Shown one piece after another: positions 28,954-40,937 of a DNA stretch of 64,000 bases (its first letter is position 1; each line of letters begins with the position of its first letter). The notes beneath the pieces were generated by a model, which did no database searches, was not told where the DNA came from, and was given only the letters and a program-made list of their open reading frames with translations. Both the position numbers and the translations under genes were made by a program. The DNA is taken from contig NZ_QYUK01000011.1 in the NCBI RefSeq assembly GCF_003590945.1, positions 2,694,001 through 2,758,000 on the forward strand, read 5' to 3'. This DNA is from Oleomonas cavernae (GTDB taxonomy: Bacteria > Pseudomonadota > Alphaproteobacteria > Zavarziniales > Zavarziniaceae).

Positions 28954-29300
28954 TCATTCAGGCGATCGATCGCGCCAGCCCAGCGGCCCCGCCGGCTCGT
29001 AGAGCCAGGGATACTGGCGAACCATCTTGGCCGCCAGCGTCAGCCGATGGCCCAGCACGGCATAGCCCGACAGGATCAGGCCGTCGAGCAGATAGCCCTG
29101 CAACGACCACAGATGACCCGAGAACAGGCCCCAGTGCAGGAAGCGGTCGAATACCGCAACGCCGAAACCGGCCGCGACCGCCATCCAGGTGGGGCGCCAG
29201 CCCTCGGCCACGCCCTGCCCGGCCAGGAAGCTGCACAGGCCGAACAGGCCCAGGGTCAGGCCGATGAAGGGGCCCAGCGTGGTGTCAAAGATCTCTTCCA

Positions 29301-29301
<1 letters not shown>
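28954..29301 (-). CDS. Small membrane protein of unknown function in the liv operon
   Basis: 115 residues with about three hydrophobic segments (FIGLTLGLFGLCSFLAG, PTWMAVAAGFGVAVFD, LLDGLILSGYAVLGHRL). Its ATG shares the A of the livF stop (TGATG), so it is the last gene of the livH-M-G-F operon and is translationally coupled. I do not recognise a characterised family; its place suggests an accessory role for the transporter. Confidence 0.8.
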
Positions 29302-30025
<724 letters not shown>

Positions 30026-30029
<4 letters not shown>

Positions 30030-30847
30030 GACGCCACCTCGTCGGGCTCGGGCTCGCCCAGATAGGCGCGGATGACGTCCGGGTTGGCGCGGATCTCGGC
30101 CGGGTCGCCTTCGGCGATCTTGCGGCCGTAGTCCAGCACGACGATGTGGTCCGAAATGCCCATGACCACGCTCATGTCGTGTTCGATCAGCAAGATCCCT
30201 GCCTTGGATTCGTCGCGGATATAAAGCAGCAGGGCATTGAGTTCCGCCGACTCCCGCGGGTTGAGGCCGGCCGCCGGCTCGTCCAGGCACAGCAGCGCCG
30301 GGTCGGTGCACATGGCGCGGGCGATCTCCAGCCGGCGCTGATCGCCGTAAGGCAGCGAGCCGGCCGGTTCGTCGGCCCGCGCGAGCAACCGGGTACGGTC
30401 CAGCCAGAACCGCGCCTTCTCAACCGCGTCGCGCTCGGCATGGCCATAGCCGGGCCAGCCGACCAGGCCCAGCAGGCTGTAGCCGCTGGCCAGCATCAGG
30501 CGGTTGTGCTGGGCCACCAGCAGGTTTTCCAGCACCGACATGCCGGCGAACAGGCGGATGTTCTGGAAGGTGCGCGCAACACCGGCGTGGCGGGTGATGC
30601 GGAAGTCGTCCAGCCGCTCCAAGAGCAGCGCCTTGTGCCCGCCGGGCCGGGTCAGGGTGAGGCGGCCGACGGTGGGCTTGTAGAAGCCGGTCAGGCAGTT
30701 GAAGACCGTGGTCTTGCCCGCCCCGTTGGGGCCGATCACCGCGGTGATCTGGCCCGACTGGGCCGCGAAGGACACGTCGTTGATCGCAACCAGGCCGCCG
30801 AAACGCATGGTCAGGTGTTCGACCTGCAGCAGGGGCGCACCGGTCAT
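30026..30847 (-). CDS. livG: Branched-chain amino acid ABC transporter ATPase LivG
   Basis: 273-residue ABC ATPase. Walker [21 protein letters not shown], the LivG-typical [20 protein letters not shown], signature region [15 protein letters not shown] (a degenerate LSGGQ usual for LivG), Walker [16 protein letters not shown] and the H-loop [12 protein letters not shown]. The start overlaps the livM stop (ATGA) and the stop overlaps the livF start, so the block is translationally coupled. Confidence 0.96.
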
Positions 30848-32310
30848 GGCCGCGCCCCTCCCCGCTTGTGCAGGAAGATGGTCGGGTCGCGGTGGGAGAG
30901 CAGGCCGCGCGGCCGCCAGACCATGATCAGCACCATCCCTAAGCCGAACACCAGCATGCGGTATTCGGCCAGGCCGCGGAACGCCTCGGTCAGGCCGATG
31001 ACCAGCAGGGCCGCCAGGGCGACGCCCAACTGGCTGCCCATGCCGCCCAGCACCACGATCGCCAGGATCATCGCGGATTCGGTGAAGGTGAAGCTTTCCG
31101 GCGAGACGAAGCTCTGGGTCGTGGCGAAGAACGCGCCGGCGAAGCCCGCGAACATCGCGCCGATGGCAAAGGCGGTCAGCTTGGTATTGGTCGGGTTTAT
31201 CCCTAACGCCCGGCAGGCGATCTCGTCCTCGCGCAGGGCTTCCCAGGCGCGGCCCACCGGCAGGCGCCGGATGCGGATGGTGAAGAGGTTCACCACGAGG
31301 GCCAGCACCAGGATCAGGTAGAAGAAGAAGATCGAGCGGTGCAACGGCGAAAATTCCAGCCCGAACAGTTGATGGAACGCTGTTACCCCCTCGGGCGCAT
31401 TGCGGGAGAAGGGATAGCCGAAGAAATTCAGCCGCGGGATCGAGCCGATGCCGTTGGGCCCGCCCGAAAAGCTGGACCAGTTCAGCAGCACGATGCGGAT
31501 GATCTCGCCAAAGCCGAGTGTCACGATGGCCAGATAGTCGCCGCGCAGGCGCAGCACCGGGAAGCCCAGCAGGACGCCGAAACTGGCCGCCAGCAGGCCC
31601 GAGATCGGCAGCGCCTCCCAGAAGTCGAAGCCATAGGTCTTGGACAGGATGGCATAGGTATAGGCCCCGACCGCGTAGAAGGCGACGTAACCCAGGTCGA
31701 GCAGGCCGGCCAGCCCGACCACGATGTTCAGGCCCCAGGCCAGCATCATGTAGGTGAGCACGCGGATCGCGGTGTCGAGGATATAGCTGTTGGCAAAGGG
31801 CATCATCGGCAGCAGCACCGCGCCGACCAGCAAGGCGGCGCCCAGGCCCCGGCTCACCAGGCGGCGCAGGCGCGCGGCCCGCAGGTCGTCGTCGTCGCGC
31901 GCGGCAACCACCACCGCACCGCGCTGGGCGCGCACGATGGCCAGCGTCCCGCGCAGGGCCAGGGCCGCCCCGGCGGCGATGGCCAGCACCCGCAGCAATT
32001 CGCCAGGCCAAGGCACGACGAAGCCGGCGACCAGCAGGGCAGCCGCCAGGCCCAGCGACGGCACGGTCATGCCCCGTTCGCCCAGCGCCAGGCCCAGCCT
32101 GGCGAAGAACAGCAGGACGATGGCCAGCGCCACATCCGAGAAGCGGAAGTTCAGGGTCAGGGCACCCCCTTGGTCCACCGTCTGCAGGCCGACAATGGGG
32201 CCGGCCAGCGCCATGCCGACAAGGGCAACCAGGGCCGCGTCCTTCAGCGCGGCAAGCAAGGGGGTGGCGGGCGCGGCGGCGGCGGTCATGGCGGGATCGG
32301 CAACCGTCAT
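30844..32310 (-). CDS. livM: Branched-chain amino acid ABC transporter permease LivM (long form)
   Basis: 488-residue inner-membrane permease. The conserved core starts around residue 175 ([40 protein letters not shown]) and includes [20 protein letters not shown] and [19 protein letters not shown], the coupling loop facing the ATPase. The ~165 residues before it contain three extra hydrophobic segments and a charged loop, longer than in E. coli LivM. ATG 32310 is chosen because AAGG lies seven bases upstream; GTG 32316 would sit too close. The gene directly follows livH. Confidence 0.94.
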   Translation of the reverse strand: MTVADPAMTAAAAPATPLLAALKDAALVALVGMALAGPIVGLQTVDQGGALTLNFRFSDVALAIVLLFFARLGLALGERGMTVPSLGLAAALLVAGFVVPWPGELLRVLAIAAGAALALRGTLAIVRAQRGAVVVAARDDDDLRAARLRRLVSRGLGAALLVGAVLLPMMPFANSYILDTAIRVLTYMMLAWGLNIVVGLAGLLDLGYVAFYAVGAYTYAILSKTYGFDFWEALPISGLLAASFGVLLGFPVLRLRGDYLAIVTLGFGEIIRIVLLNWSSFSGGPNGIGSIPRLNFFGYPFSRNAPEGVTAFHQLFGLEFSPLHRSIFFFYLILVLALVVNLFTIRIRRLPVGRAWEALREDEIACRALGINPTNTKLTAFAIGAMFAGFAGAFFATTQSFVSPESFTFTESAMILAIVVLGGMGSQLGVALAALLVIGLTEAFRGLAEYRMLVFGLGMVLIMVWRPRGLLSHRDPTIFLHKRGGARP

Positions 32311-32312
32311 GA

Positions 32313-33230
<918 letters not shown>

Positions 33231-33592
33231 GCGCTCAGGCCCCCGTTTTCAAGCGCCGCGCGAGCGGCTGCGATAGTAAACGGGAACAGTAACGGGTGCG
33301 CCCCGCCGCCGCTTCGATCCGCAAATTCCAACCCCCAGGCTGCTTGCCCATTGCAAGAACGTTAGCGTCCCTTGCCAGCCGCCGCAATGCGGCTTCGGGC
33401 TTGTCCCGGGACAATCGCCGGGAATGTCGCGTGCAGGGACGAGCGGTGCCGCTGTGGTGAAAGTGGCTGCTGCGCCTGCGACCAAAGTAGCCCGCCCCCG
33501 TTTACCGATTCTTATAAGCCCCGGGGCCAATGTCTTCCCAAACGCCAACCAGGGCGGTTTCACATCGATCATTTTGAAGGGCAGCGCCACCG
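33231..33592. other. Intergenic region between divergent livH and chemoreceptor genes
   Basis: 362 bases between the livH start (minus strand) and the chemoreceptor start (plus strand). It must hold the promoters for both. I see no convincing coding frame, RNA gene or strong palindrome in it, and no motif I can name with confidence. Confidence 0.5.
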
Positions 33593-35359
33593 ATGCGGGT
33601 CAGGGCCAAGATCTATACCATTGTCGCCGTGCTTGGCCTGACCGCTGCTGCCATCGCCGGGATCGGTGTTCAGGCGATCCACGGCCTGGGCCAGGAATCC
33701 AAGCTGCTCGAAGAAGCGGGCAAGCGCGCGCTCTACGCCGAACGGCTGGACAAGCTGGTGACGGCGGTGGTGATGGAATCACGCGGCATCTATGCCTCGG
33801 AGACGACCGACCAGGCCCGCCCCTTTGCCCAGAACCTGCGCCAGGACCTCGACCTGATCGATAAGCTCTTCGTGGAATGGGCGCCGATCGTGCCGGAGAA
33901 GACCCGCCCGGTGCTCGAGGCCCTCATGGCCCAGGCGGCCGAATTCCGCAGCTTCCGGCTGGAAACCGCACGGCTGGGCACGGAAGTGAGCCCGGCCGCC
34001 GCCAACGCCCAGGGCAATACCGAAGCCAACCGGGCCAACCGCAAGGCCTTCCAGGCACAGATCAACGGCGCCCTGGAAAAAATCCTGGCCGATCTGAAGC
34101 GCATCGAGGTCGAAACCAGCGACTATGCCGATGAGATGCGGCTGCTGTCCCTCGCCGTCGGCAGCGTCGGCCTGCTGCTGGGCGTCGCCATCGCCGTGTT
34201 CATCGGGACGCGCCAGTTGGCGCGGCCGCTGGGCGACGTCACCGCGACCTTGAAGGCCATGGCCGAGGACCGGCTGGAGGTGACCGTGCCCCAGCGCAAA
34301 TCGGCCGACGAGATCGGCGAAATCTGGACGACGGTCGAACACTTCCTGGCCCGCCTGCGCGAGGCGCGTGCCGCCCGGGCCAGCGAAGAAGACCACCGCC
34401 GCCGCGAGGACGCGGCGGAAGGCGCCCGGCGCGAGGCGGAACGCCAGGCCCAGGCCGCGGAACAGCAGCGCATGGCCGACGGCCTGCGCCGGGCCGAGGA
34501 ACAGGCCCAGCGCGCCAGGGAACTGGCCGGGGCGGTGAGCAATTTCGAGGCGTCGATCGCCGAGGTCATCTCCACCCTTTCCGCCGCCGCCGACGAGTTG
34601 AGCGCCAATGCCGGGGTGCTGACCGGGACCGCCCGCGACACCACCGAACGCGCGACCTCGGTCGCCGCCGCCGCCGAGCAGGCCTCGACCAACGTGCAGA
34701 CCGTCGCCAGCGCGACCGAGGAACTGACCTCGTCCTCCCGCGAGATCGGCCGCCAGGTGCAGCAGTCGGCGGAACTGTCCAACCAGGCGGTTTGCGACGC
34801 GCAAGACGCCACCGGCATCATGCAGGTGCTGGAACGCGGTTCCGACGCCATCGGCAATGTGGTGAAGCTGATCCAGGATATCGCCGGCCAGACCAATCTC
34901 CTGGCCCTCAACGCGACGATCGAGGCGGCCCGCGCGGGCGAAGCCGGCAAGGGCTTCGCCGTCGTCGCCTCGGAAGTGAAGAGCCTGGCCAACCAGACGG
35001 CGAAGGCGACCGAGGACATTACGGGGCAGATCGGCGAGATCCAGACGGCAACGGGCAAGGCGGTCGACGCCATTGCCCGCATTTCGCGCCAGATCTCGGA
35101 CATGAGCCTGGTCTCGAACACGATCGCCAGCGCCGTCGAGCAGCAGATCGCGGCGACCTCGGAAATCGCCCGCAACGTCGAGCAGGCGGCGCTGGGCACC
35201 AATGAAGTCTCGTCGGCGATCCAGGAGGTGCAGACCGTGGCGACCGAGGCCGGCGGCGCCTCGTCCCAGGTGCTCGTCTCGGCCGGCGACCTGTCGCGCC
35301 AGGCGGCCCGCCTGCGCCAGGAAGTCGACCGCTTCCTGGTGACCGTCAAGGCGGCTTAA
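33593..35359 (+). CDS. Methyl-accepting chemotaxis protein
   Basis: 588-residue transmembrane chemoreceptor. TM1 at residues ~8-30 ([20 protein letters not shown]), a four-helix periplasmic sensor domain, TM2 at ~184-203 ([20 protein letters not shown]), then HAMP ([20 protein letters not shown]). A charged coiled coil leads into the cytoplasmic signalling domain. The conserved hairpin tip is present ([40 protein letters not shown]). The ligand is unknown. It is monocistronic: livH diverges on one side and leuB converges on the other behind a palindrome. Confidence 0.95.
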   Translation: MRVRAKIYTIVAVLGLTAAAIAGIGVQAIHGLGQESKLLEEAGKRALYAERLDKLVTAVVMESRGIYASETTDQARPFAQNLRQDLDLIDKLFVEWAPIVPEKTRPVLEALMAQAAEFRSFRLETARLGTEVSPAAANAQGNTEANRANRKAFQAQINGALEKILADLKRIEVETSDYADEMRLLSLAVGSVGLLLGVAIAVFIGTRQLARPLGDVTATLKAMAEDRLEVTVPQRKSADEIGEIWTTVEHFLARLREARAARASEEDHRRREDAAEGARREAERQAQAAEQQRMADGLRRAEEQAQRARELAGAVSNFEASIAEVISTLSAAADELSANAGVLTGTARDTTERATSVAAAAEQASTNVQTVASATEELTSSSREIGRQVQQSAELSNQAVCDAQDATGIMQVLERGSDAIGNVVKLIQDIAGQTNLLALNATIEAARAGEAGKGFAVVASEVKSLANQTAKATEDITGQIGEIQTATGKAVDAIARISRQISDMSLVSNTIASAVEQQIAATSEIARNVEQAALGTNEVSSAIQEVQTVATEAGGASSQVLVSAGDLSRQAARLRQEVDRFLVTVKAA

Positions 35360-35366
35360 GACCCTT

Positions 35367-35394
35367 CGTCATCCCGGCGAAGGCCGGGATGACG
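35367..35394. repeat. Palindromic repeat, possible bidirectional terminator
   Basis: Perfect 12-base arms CGTCATCCCGGC (35367-35378) and GCCGGGATGACG (35383-35394) with a 4-base loop, lying eight bases past the chemoreceptor stop and 16 bases past the converging leuB stop. It is the widespread alphaproteobacterial CGTCATCCCGG-type intergenic element; a related longer copy lies at 36556. Its location between convergent genes suits a terminator. Confidence 0.75.
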
Positions 35395-35410
35395 CTTGTG
35401 GGTTACAGCG

Positions 35411-36523
35411 TTACGCCGCCAGCTTGTCCAGAGCGCGGACGATCGACTCGCCCATGACGCTGGTCGAGACCTTGGCCATGCCGGGCTGCATGATGTCGCC
35501 GGTGCGCAGGCCCCCGGCCAGGACATTCTCGACCGCCTTGTCCAGCAGGTCGGCTTCCGTCCCCAAATCGAACGAATAGCGCAGCGCCATGCTGAACGAC
35601 AGCAGGGTGGCGATGGGATTGGCCATGTCCTTGCCCGCGATATCGGGGGCGGAACCGTGCACCGGCTCGTACATCGCCTTGCGCTTGCCCTTGGCATCGG
35701 CCGCCCCCAGCGAGGCCGAGGGCAGCATGCCCAGCGAGCCGGTCAGCATCGCCGCGGCGTCCGACAGGATGTCGCCGAACAGGTTGTCGGTGACGATGAC
35801 GTCGAACTGCTTGGGATTACGCACGAGCTGCATGGCGCAGTTGTCGGCGTACATGTGCGAGAGCTCGATATCCTTGAATTCGTGGTCGTGGACCCAGGTC
35901 ACTTCCTCGCGCCACAGGATGCCCGACTCCATGACATTCGCCTTCTCCGACGAGGTCACCTTCCTGCCGCGCTTGGCCGCAATGTCGAAGGCGACACGGG
36001 CGACGCGGCGGATTTCCTCGGTCGTGTAGACCTGGGTGTTCACGCCGCGGCGCGAACCGTCGGGCAGGGTCTCGATGCCGCGCGGCGTGCCGAAATAGAC
36101 GCCGCCGGTGAGTTCCCGCACGATCAGGATGTCGAGGCCGCGGACGATCTCGGGCTTCAGGGTCGAGGCGTCGACCAGGGCGTCGAAACACATGGCCGGG
36201 CGCAGGTTGGCAAACAGGCCCAGTTCCTTGCGCAGGCGCAGCAGGCCGCGCTCGGGCTTCACGGCGAAGGGCAGGCTGTCCCACTTCGGGCCGCCCACGG
36301 CGCCCAGCAGCACGGCATCGGCTTCCTGGGCCAGCGCCATGGTCGCGTCGGTCAGGGGCACGCCATGGGCATCGATCGAGGCGCCGCCGGCCAGACCGTC
36401 TTCCAGCGCGAATTCGACACCGCGCTTCTTGGCGTACCAGTCGATGACACGGCGAACTTCGCGCATCACCTCGGTACCGATGCCGTCACCCGGCAGGATC
36501 AGCAGCTTGCCCTTGGTCGCCAT
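35411..36523 (-). CDS. leuB: 3-isopropylmalate dehydrogenase
   Basis: 370-residue cytoplasmic NAD-dependent enzyme of leucine biosynthesis, converting 3-isopropylmalate to the 2-oxo product. Motifs: [48 protein letters not shown], and the metal/substrate signature [20 protein letters not shown], then [23 protein letters not shown] 36523 follows AAAGGA; an upstream in-frame stretch merely reads through the repeat element (DSGFRRNDG) and is not part of the protein. Last gene of the leuC-leuD-leuB series. Confidence 0.96.
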   Translation of the reverse strand: MATKGKLLILPGDGIGTEVMREVRRVIDWYAKKRGVEFALEDGLAGGASIDAHGVPLTDATMALAQEADAVLLGAVGGPKWDSLPFAVKPERGLLRLRKELGLFANLRPAMCFDALVDASTLKPEIVRGLDILIVRELTGGVYFGTPRGIETLPDGSRRGVNTQVYTTEEIRRVARVAFDIAAKRGRKVTSSEKANVMESGILWREEVTWVHDHEFKDIELSHMYADNCAMQLVRNPKQFDVIVTDNLFGDILSDAAAMLTGSLGMLPSASLGAADAKGKRKAMYEPVHGSAPDIAGKDMANPIATLLSFSMALRYSFDLGTEADLLDKAVENVLAGGLRTGDIMQPGMAKVSTSVMGESIVRALDKLAA

Positions 36524-36555
36524 GGGGATTTTCCTTTTGGTTCTGTAACTTTTAC

Positions 36556-36637
36556 CGTCATTCCGGCGAAAGCCGGAATCCATGGCAGGGCAAGGCGCGC
36601 TGGATCAACATGGATCCCAGCTTTTGCTGGGATGACG
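36556..36637. repeat. Palindromic intergenic repeat between leuD and leuB
   Basis: About 82 bases. It opens with CGTCATTCCGGC and closes with GCTGGGATGACG, near-complementary ends, and contains internal hairpins such as TTCCGGCGAAAGCCGGAA and GGATCCCAGCTTTTGCTGGG. It is a longer relative of the element at 35367 and resembles a dispersed MITE-like repeat. It splits leuD from leuB and may attenuate or protect the transcript. Confidence 0.7.
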
Positions 36638-36650
36638 ATGTTGATGGTGG

Positions 36651-37261
36651 TTAAGCGTAGAGCCAGGGGGAGGAGAGCTTCTGGCGTTCCTCGAACGTAT
36701 CGATCGCCGGCTTCTTGACCAGGGTCAGGCCGATGTCGTCGAGGCCGTTCATCAGGCAGTGCTTGCGGAAGGGATCAACGTCGAACTTGATCTTGCCGCC
36801 GTCCGGGCCGCTGATCTCCTGGTTCTCCAGGTCGATCGTCACAGTCGCGTTGGCGCCGCGCTTGGCGTCGTCCATCAGCAAGTCGACCTGTTCCTGGGGC
36901 AGGACGATCGGCAGGATGCCGTTCTTGAAGCAGTTGTTATAGAAGATGTCGGCGAAGCTGGTGGCGATGACGCAGCGGATGCCGAAATCGAGGATCGCCC
37001 AGGGCGCGTGCTCGCGGCTGGAGCCGCAGCCGAAATTGGCCCCTGCCACCAGGATCTCGGCCTTGCGCCAGGCCGGCTGGTTCAGCACGAAATCCGGCTT
37101 TTCCTTGCCGTCATCGTCGTAGCGCATCTCGGCGAACAGGTTCACGCCGAGCCCGGTGCGCTTGATCGTCTTCAGGAACTGCTTGGGATGATCATATCGG
37201 TGTCGATATTGATCAGCGGCAGCGGCGCCGCGACGCCGGTCAGCTTCTTGAAAGCCTGCAT
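36651..37261 (-). CDS. leuD: 3-isopropylmalate dehydratase small subunit (frameshifted near 37186)
   Basis: About 203 residues when repaired. The N-terminus at ATG 37261 reads [20 protein letters not shown] then TDMIIP. Adding one base to the GGG run at 37185-37187 (CCC on the coding strand) continues into [20 protein letters not shown]. Further motifs are [40 protein letters not shown]. LeuD is the swivelling domain that pairs with the 4Fe-4S subunit LeuC. The uninterrupted part starts only at GTG 37145, which would delete the first ~39 residues, so the deletion is probably a consensus error. The leuC stop is 12 bases upstream. Confidence 0.92.
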
Positions 37262-37273
37262 GGTTCTGTCCCC

Positions 37274-38682
37274 TTACACGCCGAGCTTGCGGATATCGGC
37301 CAGATGGCCGGTGACCGCGGCGGCGACCGCCATGGCCGGGCTCATCAGGTGGGTGCGGCCGCCGCGGCCTTGGCGACCCTCGAAGTTACGGTTCGAGGTC
37401 GAGGCGCAACGCTCGCCCGGCTCCAGCCGGTCGGCGTTCATGGCCAGGCACATGGAACAGCCCGGCTCGCGCCATTCGAAACCCGCCTCGACGAAGATCT
37501 TGTCCAGGCCCTCGGCTTCCGCCTGTTCCTTGACCAGGCCCGAGCCCGGCACGACCATGGCGCCGACATGGGCCGCGACCTTGCGGCCCTTGGCGACGAC
37601 GGCCGCCGCGCGCAGATCCTCGATCCGGCCGTTGGTGCACGAGCCGATGAAGACCCGGTCGATCTTCACCTCTTCGAGCGGCGTGCCGGGCACCAAGCCC
37701 ATATAGGCCAGCGAGCGGGTGATCGCGGTGCGCTTGCCCTCGTCGGCCACATCGGCCGGGTCAGGCACCTTGCCGGTGATCGGCAGCACGTCCTCAGGGG
37801 AAGTGCCCCAGGTCACCTGCGGCACGATGGTGGCGGCGTCGATGAACAGTTCCTTGTCGAAATGCGCGCCCTCGTCCGAGACCAGGGTCTTCCAATAGGA
37901 CACCGCCTGCTCGAAGCCGCCGGCCTTGGGCGCGCGGGGCTTGCCGGCGACATAGTCGAAGGTCACCTGGTCGGCGGCGATCAGGCCGGCGCGGGCGCCG
38001 CCCTCGATGGTCATGTTGCAGACCGTCATGCGGCCTTCCATCGTGAGGCCACGGATCGCCGAACCGGCGAACTCGATGACATAGCCGGTGCCGCCGGCGG
38101 TGCCGATCTTGCCGATGATGGCCAGCACGATGTCCTTGGCGGTTACCCCTAAGCCCAGCTCGCCGTCGACCGTGATGCGCATGTTCTTGGAGCGCTGCTG
38201 GATCAGGGTCTGGGTCGCCAGCACGTGTTCGACCTCGGAGGTGCCGATGCCGAAGGCCAGCGCGCCGAAGGCGCCGTGGGTCGCGGTGTGGCTGTCGCCG
38301 CAGACGATGGTCATGCCCGGCTGGGTCAGGCCCTGCTCGGGCCCGACGATGTGCACGATGCCCTGGCGGATGTCGGACATCGGCAGATGCTCGACGCCGA
38401 ACTCGCGGCAGTTGGCCTCCAGCGTCTCGACCTGCAGCCTGGACTCAGGGTCCGCGATACCGGCGGAGCGGTCGGTGGTCGGCACGTTGTGATCGGGCAC
38501 GGCCAGGGTCGCCTGGGGCGATGCACCTTGCGCCCGGTCAGGCGCAGCCCTTCGAAGGCCTGGGGGCTCGTCACCTCGTGAATGAGGTGACGGTCGATGT
38601 AGAGGAGGCCGGTGCCATCCTCGCCCATCTCAACCAGATGGCTGTCCCAGATCTTGTCGTAGAGCGTGCGCGGGCCTGACAT
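37274..38682 (-). CDS. leuC: 3-isopropylmalate dehydratase large subunit (frameshifted near 38517)
   Basis: About 469 residues when repaired, matching the family. Aconitase-type 4Fe-4S enzyme of leucine synthesis. The start at ATG 38682 gives [16 protein letters not shown] and then [20 protein letters not shown]. The frame changes at the GGGG run 38515-38518; one added base gives [20 protein letters not shown]. Later motifs: [40 protein letters not shown] and the cluster cysteines in [13 protein letters not shown]. It is the first gene of the leuC-leuD-leuB group and lies downstream of rplS. Confidence 0.93.
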
Positions 38683-38777
38683 GACTTCTCACCTTCCGGC
38701 CGGGACAGGCCCGGCCCCCTCACCTATATCGTCCTGCGGCGGCGGCAAAACCAGCCGCCATTTGACGACGAGCGCTA

Positions 38778-39160
38778 TTACTCTGCCTTGGCTTCGCGGC
38801 GATCGACCTTCTCGGCGATACGGGCCGACTTGCCGCGACGATCACGCAGGTAATAGAGCTTGGAGCGACGGACCTTGCCGCGGCGCACGACTTCGATCGA
38901 GTCGATGCGGGGGCTGTAGAGCGGGAACACGCGCTCGACGCCCTCGTTGTACGAGATCTTGCGCACGGTAAACGAGGCGTTGGCGCCCTTGTGGTTGCGG
39001 GCGATGCAGACGCCTTCGAACGCCTGGATGCGCTCGCGGGTGCCTTCGATAACCTTCACGTTGACCTTCAGCGTGTCGCCCGGCGGAAGGCGGGGATGGT
39101 CTTGCCTTCCGTCGCCGCGGCGATCTGCTCGGCTTCGAGCTGGTCGATGATGTTGGTCAT
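38778..39160 (-). CDS. rplS: 50S ribosomal protein L19 (frameshifted near 39082)
   Basis: About 127 residues when repaired. From ATG 39160 (AAGGA upstream) the sequence reads [20 protein letters not shown] and TIPAFR, then changes frame. One added G at 39082-39083 gives [20 protein letters not shown] and continues to [40 protein letters not shown] and [18 protein letters not shown], all diagnostic of L19. As an essential ribosomal protein it is unlikely to be broken in the living cell. It follows trmD by 22 bases in the ffh-rpsP-rimM-trmD-rplS operon. Confidence 0.94.
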
Positions 39161-39182
39161 GAGAGTCAGTCCTTTCCAGATA

Positions 39183-39897
<715 letters not shown>

Positions 39898-39901
<4 letters not shown>

Positions 39902-40497
39902 GGCTGGCCCTCCCTCGGCACGTCGGCCTCGCCCTGGTCGAGCCAGCCTTCCGGCGGGGCGACGATCACGCGGCCGTTCTTCACGTCGACCACCGGCACG
40001 GCCTGCCGGGTGAAGGCCAGGAAGGCGGAACCGCCGGCCGCCAGGGCAACCTCGATCATGTCGCCCGCGCCGAAGTCCTGGATCGACAGGACACGGCCGA
40101 GCTTGTCACCCGCCTCGTCCTCGACGGCCAGGCCCAGCAGGTCGGCGTGATAGAATTCATCCTCGCCCACCGGCGCCGGCAGGGCCGCGCGTGCCACGAA
40201 GAGTTTCAGGCCGCGCAGGGCTTCCGCCGCATTGCGATCGCCGACCCCGTCGATCCGGGCGATCACCGCCTTGCCCTGCTCGCGCAAGACCTTCAGCGTC
40301 AGGACCTGGCCGCGATCAGTGGTCACCGGGCCATAGGCCCCGACGTCCACCGGCTCGGCGGTGAAGGATTTCACCTTCACCTCGCCCCTGATGCCATGGG
40401 CGGCCGCGATCGCACCGATGCAGACATAGTCCGGCCCTTCGACCACGGCGGGTGCCGTGGTGCCGGTCGTCTGCTGGCTGGTGCTTGCGCGAACCAT
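39898..40497 (-). CDS. rimM: Ribosome maturation factor RimM
   Basis: 199 residues assisting 30S head assembly by binding S19. Two beta-barrel domains: the N-terminal RimM domain opens with [20 protein letters not shown] and [20 protein letters not shown]; the PRC-barrel half shows [40 protein letters not shown] and [20 protein letters not shown] ~20-residue Thr/Ala-rich N-terminal extension precedes the domain, so a slightly later start is possible. It lies between rpsP and trmD and overlaps trmD by four bases. Confidence 0.95.
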
Positions 40498-40530
40498 GGG
40501 ATCGGGCCTTGGGTCCTGCTGTCTCTAGGC

Positions 40531-40886
40531 TCAGGCCTCGGCAGCCGCCGCGGCGGCCGCTTCGGCGGCCTTGGCACGCTCCTGCGCCTTGGCCTTGGGG
40601 CCGACTTCTTCGGACGCTCGGTGTAGGCGGGGACCTGCACCAGGCCGGCCTTGCCCAGGAACTTGGTCACGCGCTCGGACGGCTGGGCGCCCTGCGAGAT
40701 CCAATAGGTCAGGCGCTCGGCGTTCAGGGTCACGCGGTCGGCATGATCGGCCGCCAGCAACGGGTTGTAGGTGCCCAGGCGCTCGATGAAGCGGCCATCA
40801 CGGGGCGAACGGCTGTCGGCAACGACGATACGGTAGTACGGACGCTTCTTGGCGCCGCCGCGCGACAGGCGAATGGTGAGCGACAT
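40531..40886 (-). CDS. rpsP: 30S ribosomal protein S16 (frameshifted near 40598)
   Basis: About 118 residues when repaired. [40 protein letters not shown] and [20 protein letters not shown] are unmistakable S16. The core is intact; only the tail is affected. One added base in the GGGG run at 40597-40600 changes the tail to [18 protein letters not shown] ending in an Ala/Glu-rich stretch and a stop at 40531, as in other alphaproteobacteria. Without it the frame runs on into rimM to 40377. It is the second gene of the operon, 51 bases after ffh. Confidence 0.95.
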
Positions 40887-40937
40887 ATGAGGTTCCTCTT
40901 CTGGTCTGATCTGTTGAACTGGTTGATTGCGTTGAAA

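Noticed and set aside
36524-36583. N-terminal extension of leuB (reads DSGFRRNDG)
   Set aside because: This is the translated edge of the intergenic repeat; the ribosome-binding site and family start are at 36523.
37250-38700. leuC and leuD as true pseudogenes
   Set aside because: A single base each restores complete, well-conserved proteins, and the same pattern occurs in essential genes nearby.
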